Below are positions 24,173 to 36,267 of a stretch of 64,000 nt of DNA, piece after piece. Origin of the DNA: Daphnia pulex (taxonomy: Eukaryota > Arthropoda > Branchiopoda > Diplostraca > Daphniidae); the NCBI RefSeq assembly GCF_021134715.1, contig NC_060018.1:1736001-1800000 (forward strand), written 5' to 3'. The notes beneath the pieces are model-generated. The model ran no database searches and was not told where the DNA came from. It saw nothing but the letters and a program-made list of their open reading frames with translations. A program made the position numbers and the translations under genes. Position 1 is the stretch's first letter, and every line of letters begins with the position of its first letter.

Positions 24173-24553
24173 GTGCGAGGCTTTTTAGCAAGCAATCCGC
24201 CACCCAATTTGACAAAAAGTGATAGTTTGTTTTCACGGAAATTTCGTCAGACGGTTACAAAATTTCTAATTCAACAATCTGATGTAGAAATTTGCATCTA
24301 GTCTACTGGTGCAAATTGCGATTCTGTAAGCCTGATTAATTTAGGTGATGCGTTAAAAGCAATTGTGGGTTTTTTAACACATCTCCTAAATAATCAAGCT
24401 TAAAGAATCGCAATTTGCACCAGTAGACTAGATGCAAATTTCTACATGAGATTGTTGAATTAGAAATTTTGTAACCGTCTGACGAAATTTCCGTGAAAAC
24501 AAACTATCACTTTTTGTCAAATTGGGTGGCGGATTGCTTGCTAAAACTCGCAC
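24173..24553. mobile_element. Foldback (long inverted-repeat) element, 381 bp
   Basis: Left and right halves are near-perfect reverse complements around a centre near 24363. Outer ends are GTGCGAG and CTCGCAC. The main arms (about 24182-24325 and 24402-24545) differ at a single position that I can find. The inner parts (TTTAGGTGATGCGTTAAAA against its partner) are more diverged, leaving a loop of about 10 bases. No coding sequence and no obvious target-site duplication. It resembles a non-autonomous foldback/MITE-type element. Confidence 0.85.
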
Positions 24554-27500
24554 ATGCAGTGTCGGCGTAGATCCAGGGAGATTACCTGGAAATGGAAGAG
24601 GAGAGAAGAGTGCGAGGCAAGTTTTACTGGGGAGCGATTAGTCATACTAGGCTTCCGGGTTAGACTCATGACCCTCTAAAAGTTTTCGTCGGATCATGCG
24701 CCTTCCAAGTCCCCGTTCGACCAGAGCCCTCCCCTCCTCCTGGTTTCACAGCGGGTGAGTGACCACCGGCGGGCGTTGGTTAGTGGTTAGTTAGGGAAAT
24801 GGGGCCAAAGAAGAAGGGAGCCCAGACATGCACTTGTTTTATCTAACAACTACACAATTTTTCAGTCTTGAATGACAGCATTCTCTTGAATTATAGCATC
24901 ACCAATGGATGAAGTCCATGATAAGTAGCGAAGGAGTTACCCTGTAGACAGAATGAACATTTATTAGTTTGAGAATAATTTTTCAACAATATTTGAGCGA
25001 CAGAAAGCAATACCTCAAATCAAGCTTAAGAAAGTAAAAAGGGAGATTCAAGGGAAGCAGCCAACAGGTTACCAAACAAGGTAGTACATTGTTGACTGTC
25101 AGTCAGTCCTTTTTCTTCAACATGACTTTACTTAAAGTCTGTCATGCAAATTTAGAAACCTATAGTTTCAAACCTGTAAATAAAAAATAAGAAAATTAAG
25201 TCACCCTGTTAATAATTTGTGTCATCAATGTACTTGAAAACTATGAAAATAAACTATCTAAAAGAATAATTAACAGTAATCAGTATACTGCAGTTGAAAT
25301 CGTCTTATAACCATAGACGTGAGTGCAGATCAAAACTTTGAACTGCAACAAAGAAAGTTCCTTGACATGACAAGTGAACTTACACTTGAAACCACCAAAC
25401 AGTTAGCCAAGGTTCTCTAGAAGATGGAATGAGAGATTTGTCCGTGATGGGGTGATCTAGCAAGTCCAATTCTTACAGCAGATAATTATAATGAATCCTA
25501 ATAAAAGATGAGAAGATTGTATGTTTTTCAACAATACTGTAATAAAGCTAGTGTTGGTAGTTACCTGTGTCATTTCGATGGCACATTTTGAACAAAATAG
25601 TCAACGGTAGGCTACGTTTCCTCCTGTAAGTTGGAGAGAAACACTAAGGTTATCCAACATGAACACGGAATAGAACACATCACCGACAAGTTACAAACGA
25701 AATTACTCGAATTAACCTATGTGTCCATTTGTAACTTTCGAAGAAAATAGCTGTAGCTGAAGATAGATTTAGACGAGACGCCATAAGCCATTTGACAACA
25801 CAATATTCCTTCACGCCATCTATTAGACACGTCCAAAACTCACTATCTAAAGGACCGGCTTTAGATAGTCACAAAAGTCACAAAAGTAAATCAAAAAGAC
25901 CTTTTCTGTTTGCTTTAGCTGGCAAGGAGTCTTTAGAATTGTGCAGAGAACAAAGCTCACTTGCTAGTTTTATGCAAATTTTCCGGAAGTATACCGGAAG
26001 TAAGCGATAGCGCCTCAACCATTGAGCTGCCGACCAAATAAACCAAATATTCGTGATCTACGTGAAATTTGGGGTCGATTAGATGTAATTTAAACTAAAT
26101 CCAGATTTTGGCCAAAATCGAGAATTTTCCTGAACTATAGTTCAGGAAAATTCTCAAAACCGGAAGTACGAAAACGTACAAAACAAAACATGAACTTTAC
26201 CACAAATTTGACGAGGATCACGAATATGTGGTTATTTTGTGCGTCGAATGAATATTTACTGAACTACTGACTAAAATGAGAAAACCGGAAGTAGAAAAAA
26301 AATACATATTATTAAAAATCTAACAAGTGAGCTTTGTTCCTGAAATAGAAACTGACAGTTATCACAAAAAAGTTCTTTGTAGTAGTAGCGAGAAATTTCT
26401 TCAGAGAGGTGCAAAGTAAGATTCTGACAGGTAAAAAATTATCAAAGACCATGCCGTCTAACGTCAGAAAGAAGAAACGTTTAAAAAAAGTAACATGAAA
26501 ACAATGTCCGCTCTAGCTCAGACACTAAATTGAAAGAACTAACAAACAAAGGTAACAAATAATTTTCATACTCACGTAATATTCACCCTGTCAAATTTCA
26601 CCAAAAAGCCACCACGCAGCATGACACATCACAACAGACGAAATCCTCAAGGTGATAATAGACGCCAGTTCAACTTCTACACTGAGGAAAAGGCACTCAA
26701 GGCGGTGATATCCGTTCATGTACCTTGTCTGCAAGTGATTCCCGACGTTTCAGCACCTAGGCAACAGTACATACAGATAATAAGACATACAGTTAAGAAG
26801 TTAATATTAGATTGTGGACATGACTGTTTACTTAATCAAAAATTCTGTTACTGTGAAGGGAGGAAGACTGAATTAATAAAGTTTCCTGTATTATTTTACT
26901 TTGTAATGTAAACAAGCCTTAACCAAACTGTAAAATTTTAAGCTACATAATTTGAGAAATTCAAGGAAATATGCACTAGAAACACAACTCCTTGGACTAA
27001 TAAGCTAGCACATTTGATTTGCATCACACATTATAAACTCATCACTGTACTAAACTACTAATTTTCAGAATGTATGAAGCCACTCTTTCAAGCAGTAAAA
27101 AAAATGTTTTACTGTCACAAAAAACCGAGAATTAGTGTCAATAGTGAAGTTACCTGTTTCATTCTCAACATTGGTACAGCCCTGGTAGAAATAATGGGTG
27201 ACATTTTATGGCACGAAAGACAAAAACCACGTGGCTATATCTGTTCCGCATAAGCGAATGTTTCAGTTTTCACTGATTGTGGTAACCAGCCAATGAAGAT
27301 CACTGTAAGAGAAAGAATTTTCAGATTTAAGTTTCTTGAACACTGAGTCATTAAATATGATCTCAACAGTTTACTCAACGCGATGCATTTAGATTCTTCG
27401 GTCTATTTTTCAAACCTTCAAATTAGTCCGTGCTGTATGTATACAAACAAGTATACAACACTACAACAGTAACAAAATGACAGAATCGCCCCCATCCCCA

Positions 27501-28222
27501 AACTGGCAAAACAACAATGCAGAAAAGAGCACGTCACCACAAGTTCTTCCGCTAGATGGCATGGCAGGCAACATTCCCGTTTTTTTTTAAATAAAATTCT
27601 ACACATTGGTTATATCATCTACATGTGTATATCATTTAAAGTTACTTCATCGGTCATTGCTAACTTTTTTTAAAAATTATGGGTCAATTAGTTCGTTTGC
27701 ATCGCCTCAATGCAACCAGTGATTCAAAAATAGAACAAGGGAAATTAAATAACTTGAATGAAATAGAAAAAGGCAACCCTTCCTTCCGCCTACTTTGGTG
27801 TATATTTACTTTAAAAAAAGTCCTCTACCTTGCGAACTAACGAAATAATTAATATAATAATTAATTCTTCTTGCTTTTACTATAGCTAGTGAACATTATA
27901 TGTGCACCGAGAGGTTTTCCATCGAACAAGCGTTCATCGGGAAAGCCTATACAACACGTTGAATTGAAGGTAGTTTCCGCTCGGCAACGGACGAAAGAAA
28001 TGAAAAAACAGAAAACATAATAACATTTTTAAGCAAACTGTGATTCGGCTTATCTTTGCATAGTAGCTCTGCTTGCCCTTTGTGAGACGTTCAAAGTGTA
28101 GGGGGTAGTCAATGTTATCTCCCTCAATAAGCCCACGATTGAACGTGGTCTCATAAATTCGGTGATTAAACGATATACTAACAACAGTTTACTGAGAGCC
28201 TTTCCTCAGGACAGTAAGCAGA
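24554..28222. other. Gene-poor AT-rich region
   Basis: I find no assembled exon set here. It contains a small hairpin (25842-25869) and the terminal-inverted-repeat element at 25947-26340. A frame at 26621-26911 has no recognisable motif. Sequence just upstream of 28223 should hold the promoter of the next gene. Confidence 0.35.
25947..26340. mobile_element. MITE-like element with 21-bp terminal inverted repeats
   Basis: Left end AGAACAAAGCTCACTTGCTAG and the reverse complement of the right end (26320-26340) agree at 19 of 21 positions. Inside lies a perfect 36-bp palindrome (26120-26155, reading CCTGAACTATAGTTCAGG at its centre) and three copies of CCGGAAGT. No open frame of note and no clear target-site duplication. 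Confidence 0.65.
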
Positions 28223-30195
28223 ATGATTATTACTATTCTGACAGTAGTGCTTATTGGCCTTGTGATCAAATGGCTCTTGAAACCGGAACCATCGCCCATA
28301 TTTGGCATCTATTCTCAACCGGGAAAGTTTTACTATCTGAAATTTGTAGCTTTTTATCTTCTGGTTACTCTCCGAAAGGTAAAACTCGTAATGCTTTTTC
28401 TTCAAGCCCCAGTAGATTATTCAAGATTCTATCAAGCTACAACAATGCTGGCTCTCAGCATCCAAAATAGTTCCATCAAAAATTTGTCTTTACTGTGGGC
28501 GGAGAAATCATAAAACATCAATAAAAAAGAAAGGCTTAAACTTTACATCATGTCAATTTGATGATTTTGTCTTGAATTATTACAGAGACAAAGCAGGCGA
28601 GCAAGAGCTGATCAGAAATTGACGGGAGGCATTGGAATGAAGTCCAAGTTTGACATAAAGGAGATGGAAACTACTCAAACATTATCTGATCATCCAAAGG
28701 TTTGTTTATTGGAAGAATCTCAACAACATGCCTAATATCAATCGTTATTAATGAAAATGTGTGTCCTTTAGGCTATAGACGCTGTCTACTTTCAAGGGGC
28801 AAATCGAGACGGCCTTTATTTTATAGGTGCAACAGCTCGGAGACCTCACCATGTCATCAATGGCTTCGCTTTCCTCAAGGTAAGATATTTTAAGCCAAAA
28901 ATTGATAGGCAAAACTAGGCAAAACTAGAAAAAATAAATAATAGAAACACTCAAATAATTGAAAAAGGTTCCGGGAGAGGGGCTATTAACGAGCCCAAAA
29001 CTACCAGATTCGACCCTGTTTGGAACAGAAGATGAATTCGGCGCAGAAGGATTGAAATTTGAACCGCTGGAGCCGATGCGGAAGTGGAAAATGAGTTACA
29101 AAGGCCAAATGAGGTGAGTTATCTCTTCCTCTATTGATATAGAAATTACCGATGAGATAACAATGATCTCTATGGCAGGAGAAACATGACTGACGAATTG
29201 GTGGACGTTGAACTCGATGCGATTTGGAGCACAAATTTAATACAATTTGATTTCGATACTGATATGTCTTCAACAGCCATTGCCCGTGCCTTTGCCCGTG
29301 AACCTTGGAGTCGCGAATACTTTGAAATGCTCAAAGAGTAAAAAGAGGAAATTTTAAACATTTTGCTTTTATGACACGTAAAGAACTTTTACAAATTCAG
29401 AGCTCATCAAACCCACTACGAGCAAATGGGGGCTACAAACGGAACCGTCAAAATCGCTGGAAAAACCTACCCTTTCAATATAGACTCGATGAGAGATCAT
29501 TCATACGGTAAATAAGGAAACACTAAGCACTGGTGAGTAAAATCACTATTAAAAAATATGTTCCCTACTAGGCAATAAGCGCGAATGGAAATTGCTTCAC
29601 CGCTACGGTTTTCACACGATGAAGCTACAAGATGGCACGCGAATTAATGTCGGAATCGTCAGTCAGCCGTGCACTTCGTCAGTGTAAGCGTTCACACTCT
29701 TTAATTATACAAAAAAATGGTGACTACAAATGTTAAATGAATAATGATTTACCCAAAAAAATGACTTAGATTGGAGTTGGGCTATGTTTATCTGGCAGAC
29801 GGACGTCTATTCCCAGTCGATGAGGTCGGCCTTAATATTTGGGACATAGGAGAGAATGGCTCACCACCAACAGACTACCACTTCACCTTCAAAGCAGGTG
29901 ATTTTTATACTAACAAAAAAGTGCATGTAATCTTTTGCCGTCTGATGACATGTCACTTGTGCACATAATAGCAAATCGCTGGTGGAGCGTGCAAGTCAAC
30001 GTGGTGGACGCCCCCATTTTCTACATAGGCTGGGAATGGGAAGCAAAAATTCACGAAAGAATGTGCACATTCCAAGTCGATGGCGTCCCTGGTTGGGGTA
30101 TTTCAGAGTTTATGTACAGAAATATGGGTCCTGGCCGACCGGAAGAGTATAACGAGAAAGACCCGGAATGGACAGGAACCATCAATAAAGGCTGA
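28223..30195 (+). CDS. Membrane-anchored protein of the arthropod 'PEP synthase-like' associated family (417 aa, 9 exons)
   Basis: Exons: 28223-28378, 28586-28699, 28772-28879, 28968-29113, 29179-29337, 29401-29507, 29572-29683, 29770-29897 and 29972-30195; 1254 bases in frame. It starts with an uncleaved-looking hydrophobic anchor (MIITILTVVLIGLVIKWLL). It then shows AIDAVYFQGANRDGLYFIG, FDFDTDMSSTAIARAFARE, EAHQTHYEQMG, the strongly conserved-looking DSMRDHSYGNKREW, HRYGFHTMKL and DAPIFYIGWEWEAKIHERM. This pattern (MRDHS-G-REW with a following HRY) is what I remember from uncharacterised animal proteins annotated as 'phosphoenolpyruvate synthase-like' (domains of the DUF7064/DUF7065 kind; numbers from memory). 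No phosphohistidine or ATP-grasp domain is visible, so PEP synthase activity should not be assumed. The ATG at 28223 is supported by the anchor directly after it. Confidence 0.85.
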
Positions 30196-33100
30196 AAATC
30201 AAAATAATTGATACTTTGGCGTTTGATCCGTCCCCCCACCAAACGAGTTGGGATTGATCACACACTTTATCCCTGCGGTGTGGAAGAAGGAAAAAAAAAA
30301 CTGTCACTGTCTTGAGGTCAATACAATGATCAATCTATAAAAGAAACATTCACGAACTGCGGGCTTTTTTAATTTTTTTTTTAAATTCTGAAACTGAATA
30401 AGGGAATGAAAACATGGGAGAGACGACGACGATGGAATCTTTTCGTCATCCAAGAAATTCTAAAATTTTATTTTTATTTTTTTCGTCTTCTATTTGATGG
30501 ATGAGTCTGGAGGAATGTGAGCCCCCAAACGAACGGAAGGCGTTATGGAAACGATGTGTGTCGTCTCTGGAGTAACTCGAGCGACTCTTTTTGGGCGGCT
30601 CGGAGTTGATTTACTGAGCGGCTACCTAAGATTCAGTCTGATCAACCAACGATGGAAAAATCGTTTGAGAGAGAGTGGAGGAACCAAAGAAGAACTTCCC
30701 TTTCTCGGCTCGTTATAAGAGTTGGACGTCATAGTCACATTCTTCGTTGTTGCACAACGATGCTGGGGAGATAAGGAACCGGAATGGTCAACCCCCTCCT
30801 CTACCCTACGGGCAGCAGCAGCAGCAGCATGGACATCCTCGAATGGCCACGGACACAAAAAGAAGGAGACACACAACATGCTTACCATTCTTTATGGTCG
30901 CTTTCGAAACAAAACAAATACAAATTATCTTGCTTGAACCAGCAGCACCTGGGAGTCTGTTTTTCTTCTTTCCCAATTCTGTCATGTCTACTAATTAGTT
31001 TATTCAGGATGTTTTTCCTCCTGGATCCGCCCGTGATATAAAAAATAAAATACCTTTGATTGCACTTGTGTATGCGAAAAAAAAAACACGACGAAGCGGC
31101 CATAAATCTACCTCCGATCTCCTTCTACCTTATAAGAATTCTTGTACTGATGAGCCTGGCGATTGGGCGAAACTCTCGGAAGAAATAAAGCGGCAGCAAT
31201 AGAGAGAAAACGAAATTATTGCCTTTGATTTTTTTTCACCGAGCTATCCACAAGAAGATTCCCCTTAAAGGAAAAGAAGAAGAAAAAAACAATTATTGGC
31301 TACGCCATTGTTGATTGGAACGGCCTGATTGGGAAACGAAATCGATTGGCACAGTGACTTGCTGGATGATCGTACAGGGAATTTCGTAACGGTTGTCTCA
31401 ACATCGGGGTTATAGCGTGTGGAAAGACGCGGGCAATAGAAGAGGGTGACCCATTCCGTGTCTACAAGGAAAAAGGTAGCCACATAAAAAGATAACAAGC
31501 AAAGTGGACTGGAATTGGACGAGATGTGAAACGCCGATGGAGACGATAGAACAAAATATGAGGAGTTTCTTAGATTTATATATTCAGGTACAGTTATCCC
31601 GTTTCTGCTTTGATCCGTTATGCATGATGATGAGATTCGATAGCGCTGAAATCCTTAATTTAGTCATCGGTCGAGAGAGGGCGCACACTTGGAAAACGCC
31701 CAAGCACACCTTTTACAAGCCATATGATGAATTGTGTGAACCGAGAAACTTGGTTACATTTCATCTTCGGTCGACTTTTTGTTTCTACCTGAATTTTATA
31801 CAACCCCCAACAATATTTCCGAATCATCTTCTTTCTCTTAGCGCTTCTGTCTGCTGATGATGAGGCCGGCACTCAGAAACGGAACTCTGCTTGGTCATCG
31901 ACGCCCTTTTATTCTTTCTTTCAACTTGAACTTTTTTAGAATAATTTATTAAGAATTATCTTGCAGCTGCCCTTATCTTAGACGGTTGTTACTATTTGCG
32001 TGTTGGGATGGGGCCTGCTGGACGGTTGGAAACGGAAAAGGTAACCGAGAAAAACCAAAAAAGGGGTAAAAAGTGGAAAAGGCCACATGGCGTCAAAAAA
32101 AGGACAGAGATCCATCAATTATACGGGATCACGACTAGAGCGAGATAAGACACACGAAAATAGCCCAACCAAACTTTCTTCCAAAAGGGAAACCAACTCT
32201 AATAATTTAGTGGGGAGAAAAAAAGAGGCTTCCATATTCGATTAGAAACGTGAGTGGACTTATGGACTTACCAGCAGCTTATATGCTTCTTTCGTTTCCA
32301 AGTGTCATTTGGGTGGCCACGTTGTCAAAGGAATTCCGATTGCTGATTGTTTGGATACTCGAGGAAACAGGGGGAAAAAAACACGTAATGGATTTCTGCA
32401 TTGCTTCGAGTTTCACTTTCAGCCACGTAAATTGAATAAAACCGTCTAAATATTTAAGTAGATAACTACGACGAACAAAACGTTTCGAAACAGGTATAAA
32501 CAGAGCACTCGTGAAGATGATGACTGCTGCAGACGACTGAATTTGACAGGTCGGAAATTTCTTAAACGTTGCCAAATATTTCCAACTAAATTTGAATGAA
32601 AAATGTGAAAGTTCTTGTCGATCTAAATCTTGCCGTGTTTGTTCTCGAATTCTTCCCTTTTCCACGTATTTTTGTTTCCACCTTTATTTTCTATTTATAC
32701 TGCACGCAATTTTAAACGAGAAGATTCCAGCCATGTGAGTGATGCAAGTTCGTCTTATCAAATCAAGCCATTCCTTTCCTGTCTCTTCTCCGTATTCCCA
32801 GTCAAGAAAGAAAACAAAAATTAAGGATGTCCAGGATGTTTTTATAGTGCCTTCTCGAGTTTTGATAGTTGGAAAAAACAAAAAAACTCTTGACCGACGA
32901 TCATTGGTTTTCCGAGTTGAATTTGACTGCCCTCTTGCCGGTTGTAGGTAGCAGCAACATATATAAACACAATACATTGATGGTACCATTTGGCTGCTGT
33001 CTGTCTCCAAGTTAGCCGGGGCTGGACTAGACAGAGAAGAAATGCCCAGTTGCTTTGGAAGTTTGGAAGCCCCTGGACTCTTGACAGCCCCCATTAATTG

Positions 33101-33995
33101 TCGGTGCCTATGAGAGTGTGTACAAGAGTCACGAACCACTAGCGTTACGTGTTTGGTTCCTTGGTCGTCGAAAGTGGTCCGACTTGATGTTCCATTGTCA
33201 CCAGGTAGCGCGATCCATCGCTCTCTCATACAACAACAACAACAACTGGGAGAAGAAAAAAAATCCGACTCGTTTTTCTCGAGGGACTAGAGAATTTTCC
33301 GTTGCTTCATTTTGTGATAAGTGATTACTCGGAATACGGTTCCACTGAAACATGGAATCTTTTGTCAAACCAGAGATTCCATTACACGAACCACACAGGT
33401 CCAAACTTAAAAAAAAAAAAGAAAAGAAAAGAAAACAAATCAGCTCATTGTTTTATCAGTATAATTTATGATCGAAAGCACTTTTTGCCCAAATTTCAGT
33501 CAACGGCACACAATTTCTGATTGAAAGAATCCGGGGGAGTAGAGGGACGAAAGAAAAAGGTAAGGAGCACAGACCTCGGGATCAGTTGGGAGCGGGAATA
33601 AACCCATTCAACATTCACGGGAGTGGGTGGGTGGGGGGGGGGAGACAAAACAAAGTAGGAGAGAAACAGACGTGTGGGACTGTTGTTACATGAATTCGAA
33701 AAAAATAACAGTAAGAGGCGCGTCGAAAAAGGTCCGTTGCTCCTGGTTACATTTGGATATTCATTGAAATTTAGTTATTTTTGTTGTTGTATGTAAATGG
33801 TCGATTTTGATACTCTAAACAAGAGGTATACAGCTTTACAGTATAGAGTACACGATAGAGAAATTGAAAAAAAAAAAACTAAAGAATGTTTGGGAGGAGC
33901 GGTAAACCCCCAAAAGTCGGGGAGTGTTTTGTGTTTGTGTGGAGGATTATAAAGGGAAATGTGTAATGCACAAGGACAAGAAAAATTGGGCTAGT

Positions 33996-34034
33996 AACAC
34001 ACACACACACACATACACACACGCACGCACGCAA
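33996..34034. repeat. AC-rich microsatellite
   Basis: ACACAC run broken by single T and G substitutions (CATACACAC, ACGCACGCAC). Confidence 0.9.
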
Positions 34035-36207
34035 ACAAAATTCCTCTTTTTTTTTCTTTTTTTTTTTAATCGGAAGGGGGCGAACTGAAAAGTTTAAAAA
34101 ATTCATTATCGAAATCAAAATAAATATCTTGACACGGATGTACACCAACAGAAAAAAAAACACGTCTAATTTTTTTTTTTAACATGTCGACTGAACGTCA
34201 TCCCTCACGCAAATCTCCTCCCTCCCGTAATGTCAGAAACAAGGGGGAGTGAAAGGAAACGATAGCGCGAAGAGAAAAACCGGCTAATAGACAAAACACG
34301 AGACGCCACATTTCTCCGAGTCGAGACTTTTTCTGATATCTGTTTTACAAAACTAACGATCTTGATTTTTTTGTTTGTTTGGTTTTCAAACCCCCCCGCA
34401 TATCGCTTTTAACTCAATTTCTTGTTTTAACTTTATATGTGATTGTACAGCGAGCTATGGTACATTTATTTACATACGAAAAGACAATATCTTATGTAAG
34501 CCATGTTTTCTTTCTCCTTGTTCCGCGTCTGTGTGTGTGTTAAATTACTCCCACGCTTCTTCACCTTCCTTGTCAAAAATAAATGTTATCAAACGTTTCG
34601 AGTACTTATATGTTGAATTAAACATAAAACTGTACACTATGGACAAGCCACTCCTCAATAGAGAGAGACACAAAAGAAAAAGTTGGAGGGGTGAAGAAAA
34701 AATGTCGAAGAAAAAAAAATTTTTTGGAGGGAAAACAAATCAATAATAATGATGGTAATAGTATGATGTAAGTCCGCCGGTGTGTTAGTGAGTGTATATA
34801 GAGAATGGGGGGAAATAGTTTTTGACTTTTGGATGATATCGGAGTTAAAGGAATGAGGAGGAGAGCCTGTAGAAAAAGAAACTGGTTCTACCGAGCGCTG
34901 TTGGCACTTTGCTTATCTTTTCCACCATCTTTTCTTTCTCTTCTCCGAAAGAAATCAAAAGAGGAGGACTCATCTGTTGAGGAGAAAAAGTCTCTGGTAT
35001 CCTCTACATTTCTCTCTCTCTCTCGGAAAATAAAAAGATGGTGGAGTGTCGGAGAAACTTGAAAAATGATGATTCCAACAGTGTGACACACAGGGGGAAA
35101 GAAAAAACAAAAAAGAAAAGAAGAAAAAACAAAAAGGGCGTATTTATAAGACGCCATTCGACTGCTGTCATCACGCAAACGGACAAGAAGGCAAAGTTGT
35201 TGATGCCGGAGGGACCCAAAAAGGGAACTAAACGAACCAAAAAAAAATATAAAGCAAATATTATCCACAGAGATCTCGCAAAATGAATAAGACACACTTT
35301 GGATGATCTATAAAATAAGAGAGGAGGAGGAGGAGTGATCACGATTTTACACAACGATACAAATTGCTAACGATGAACGGGGGAGGGTGGAAGTCAACAT
35401 TATTTTTTTTTTGTGTTTTTTCTTCTTTTTTTTTGTTTAATTACATACATATTGATCGGGAGAAAATATAAGAGAGAGGGCGGTCAGGGGGGCAGTATAT
35501 GGCACTTGGGACGAAGGGGGGGGATCTCTCTCGCATTACGTCACATTCTCTCTCTCGATGGAAAACAAAACAAAAAGAAACGCATTCGCAAAATGTCATT
35601 CAACAATGTCACTGACACGTCGCCGATTTCCTTTCACGAACAACAACAACAGGGGAGGAGGAGGCAGACAAGAGAGGCTTTCCTTGTTACACATTTTTTT
35701 TTGGTTGGTCTTCTTCTTCTTCACTATGCAGGATTTCCCACCTCTTTTCACGACGGCCAGCAGAAAACCCAAAAGATGTTGCACAACACAAAAATTCACG
35801 AAGAAGGAGACTGTGGTCACCTTTTGAGGAAGGAATTTCCAACCCCCCCGAAAAAAACGTAGTGCGCGTCGCCGTTAATCCCGCCTCTCTCTCTTTTTAT
35901 GGAGAAGAATAAAACACACACACACACAGAGAAAAAAAAAGAGTTATGTCACGAAATGGTCCCGTTCACCTTTTTTTTTAGTGTTACGATTTTGTTTTGT
36001 TTTTTCTTTTGGTTGTGTTTAGTTGTTGTTTTGGTCGCATTTCTTCTCCTTCATTGTTTTTTGTTTGTTTGATTCCTTGATGTCTAGTTTGATGTTTTGC
36101 TGGCGAGGATGAACGACACGACTCGAGTATCGATGTGACAGCAAAAGTCGGGAAAGCGAGCGAGCGTGACGGTGATGAGAGAGGAGAGACTTGTTTCTAC
36201 TTCTTCT

Positions 36208-36256
36208 TGTTTGTTGTTGTTGTTGTTGCTGCTGCTGCTGCTGCTGTGGTTGTTGT
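36208..36256. repeat. TTG/CTG trinucleotide repeat in the ephrin 3' UTR
   Basis: Plus strand reads (TTG)n followed by about six CTG units. On the transcribed minus strand this is CAG repeats then CAA repeats, beginning about a dozen bases after the ephrin stop codon at 36268-36270. Confidence 0.9.
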
Positions 36257-36267
36257 ATTTATTCTTT

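Larger units (their letters stand above)
30196..36267. other. Convergent intergenic region, low complexity
   Basis: Lies between the stop of the gene at 28223-30195 (+) and the ephrin stop (-), so it must hold both 3' UTRs. Ephrin's could be long. It is full of homopolymer and di-/trinucleotide runs. I see no supported exon. Confidence 0.35.

Noticed and set aside
26621..26911. Plus-strand frame of 96 codons beginning with ATG
   Set aside because: Some complexity and several cysteines, but no family match, no flanking exons and it sits in repeat-rich gene-poor DNA. A search of protein databases would settle it.
32684..33229. Minus-strand open frame of 181 codons downstream of ephrin
   Set aside because: Mixed composition but no recognisable motif, no true start context and no neighbouring exon that fits.
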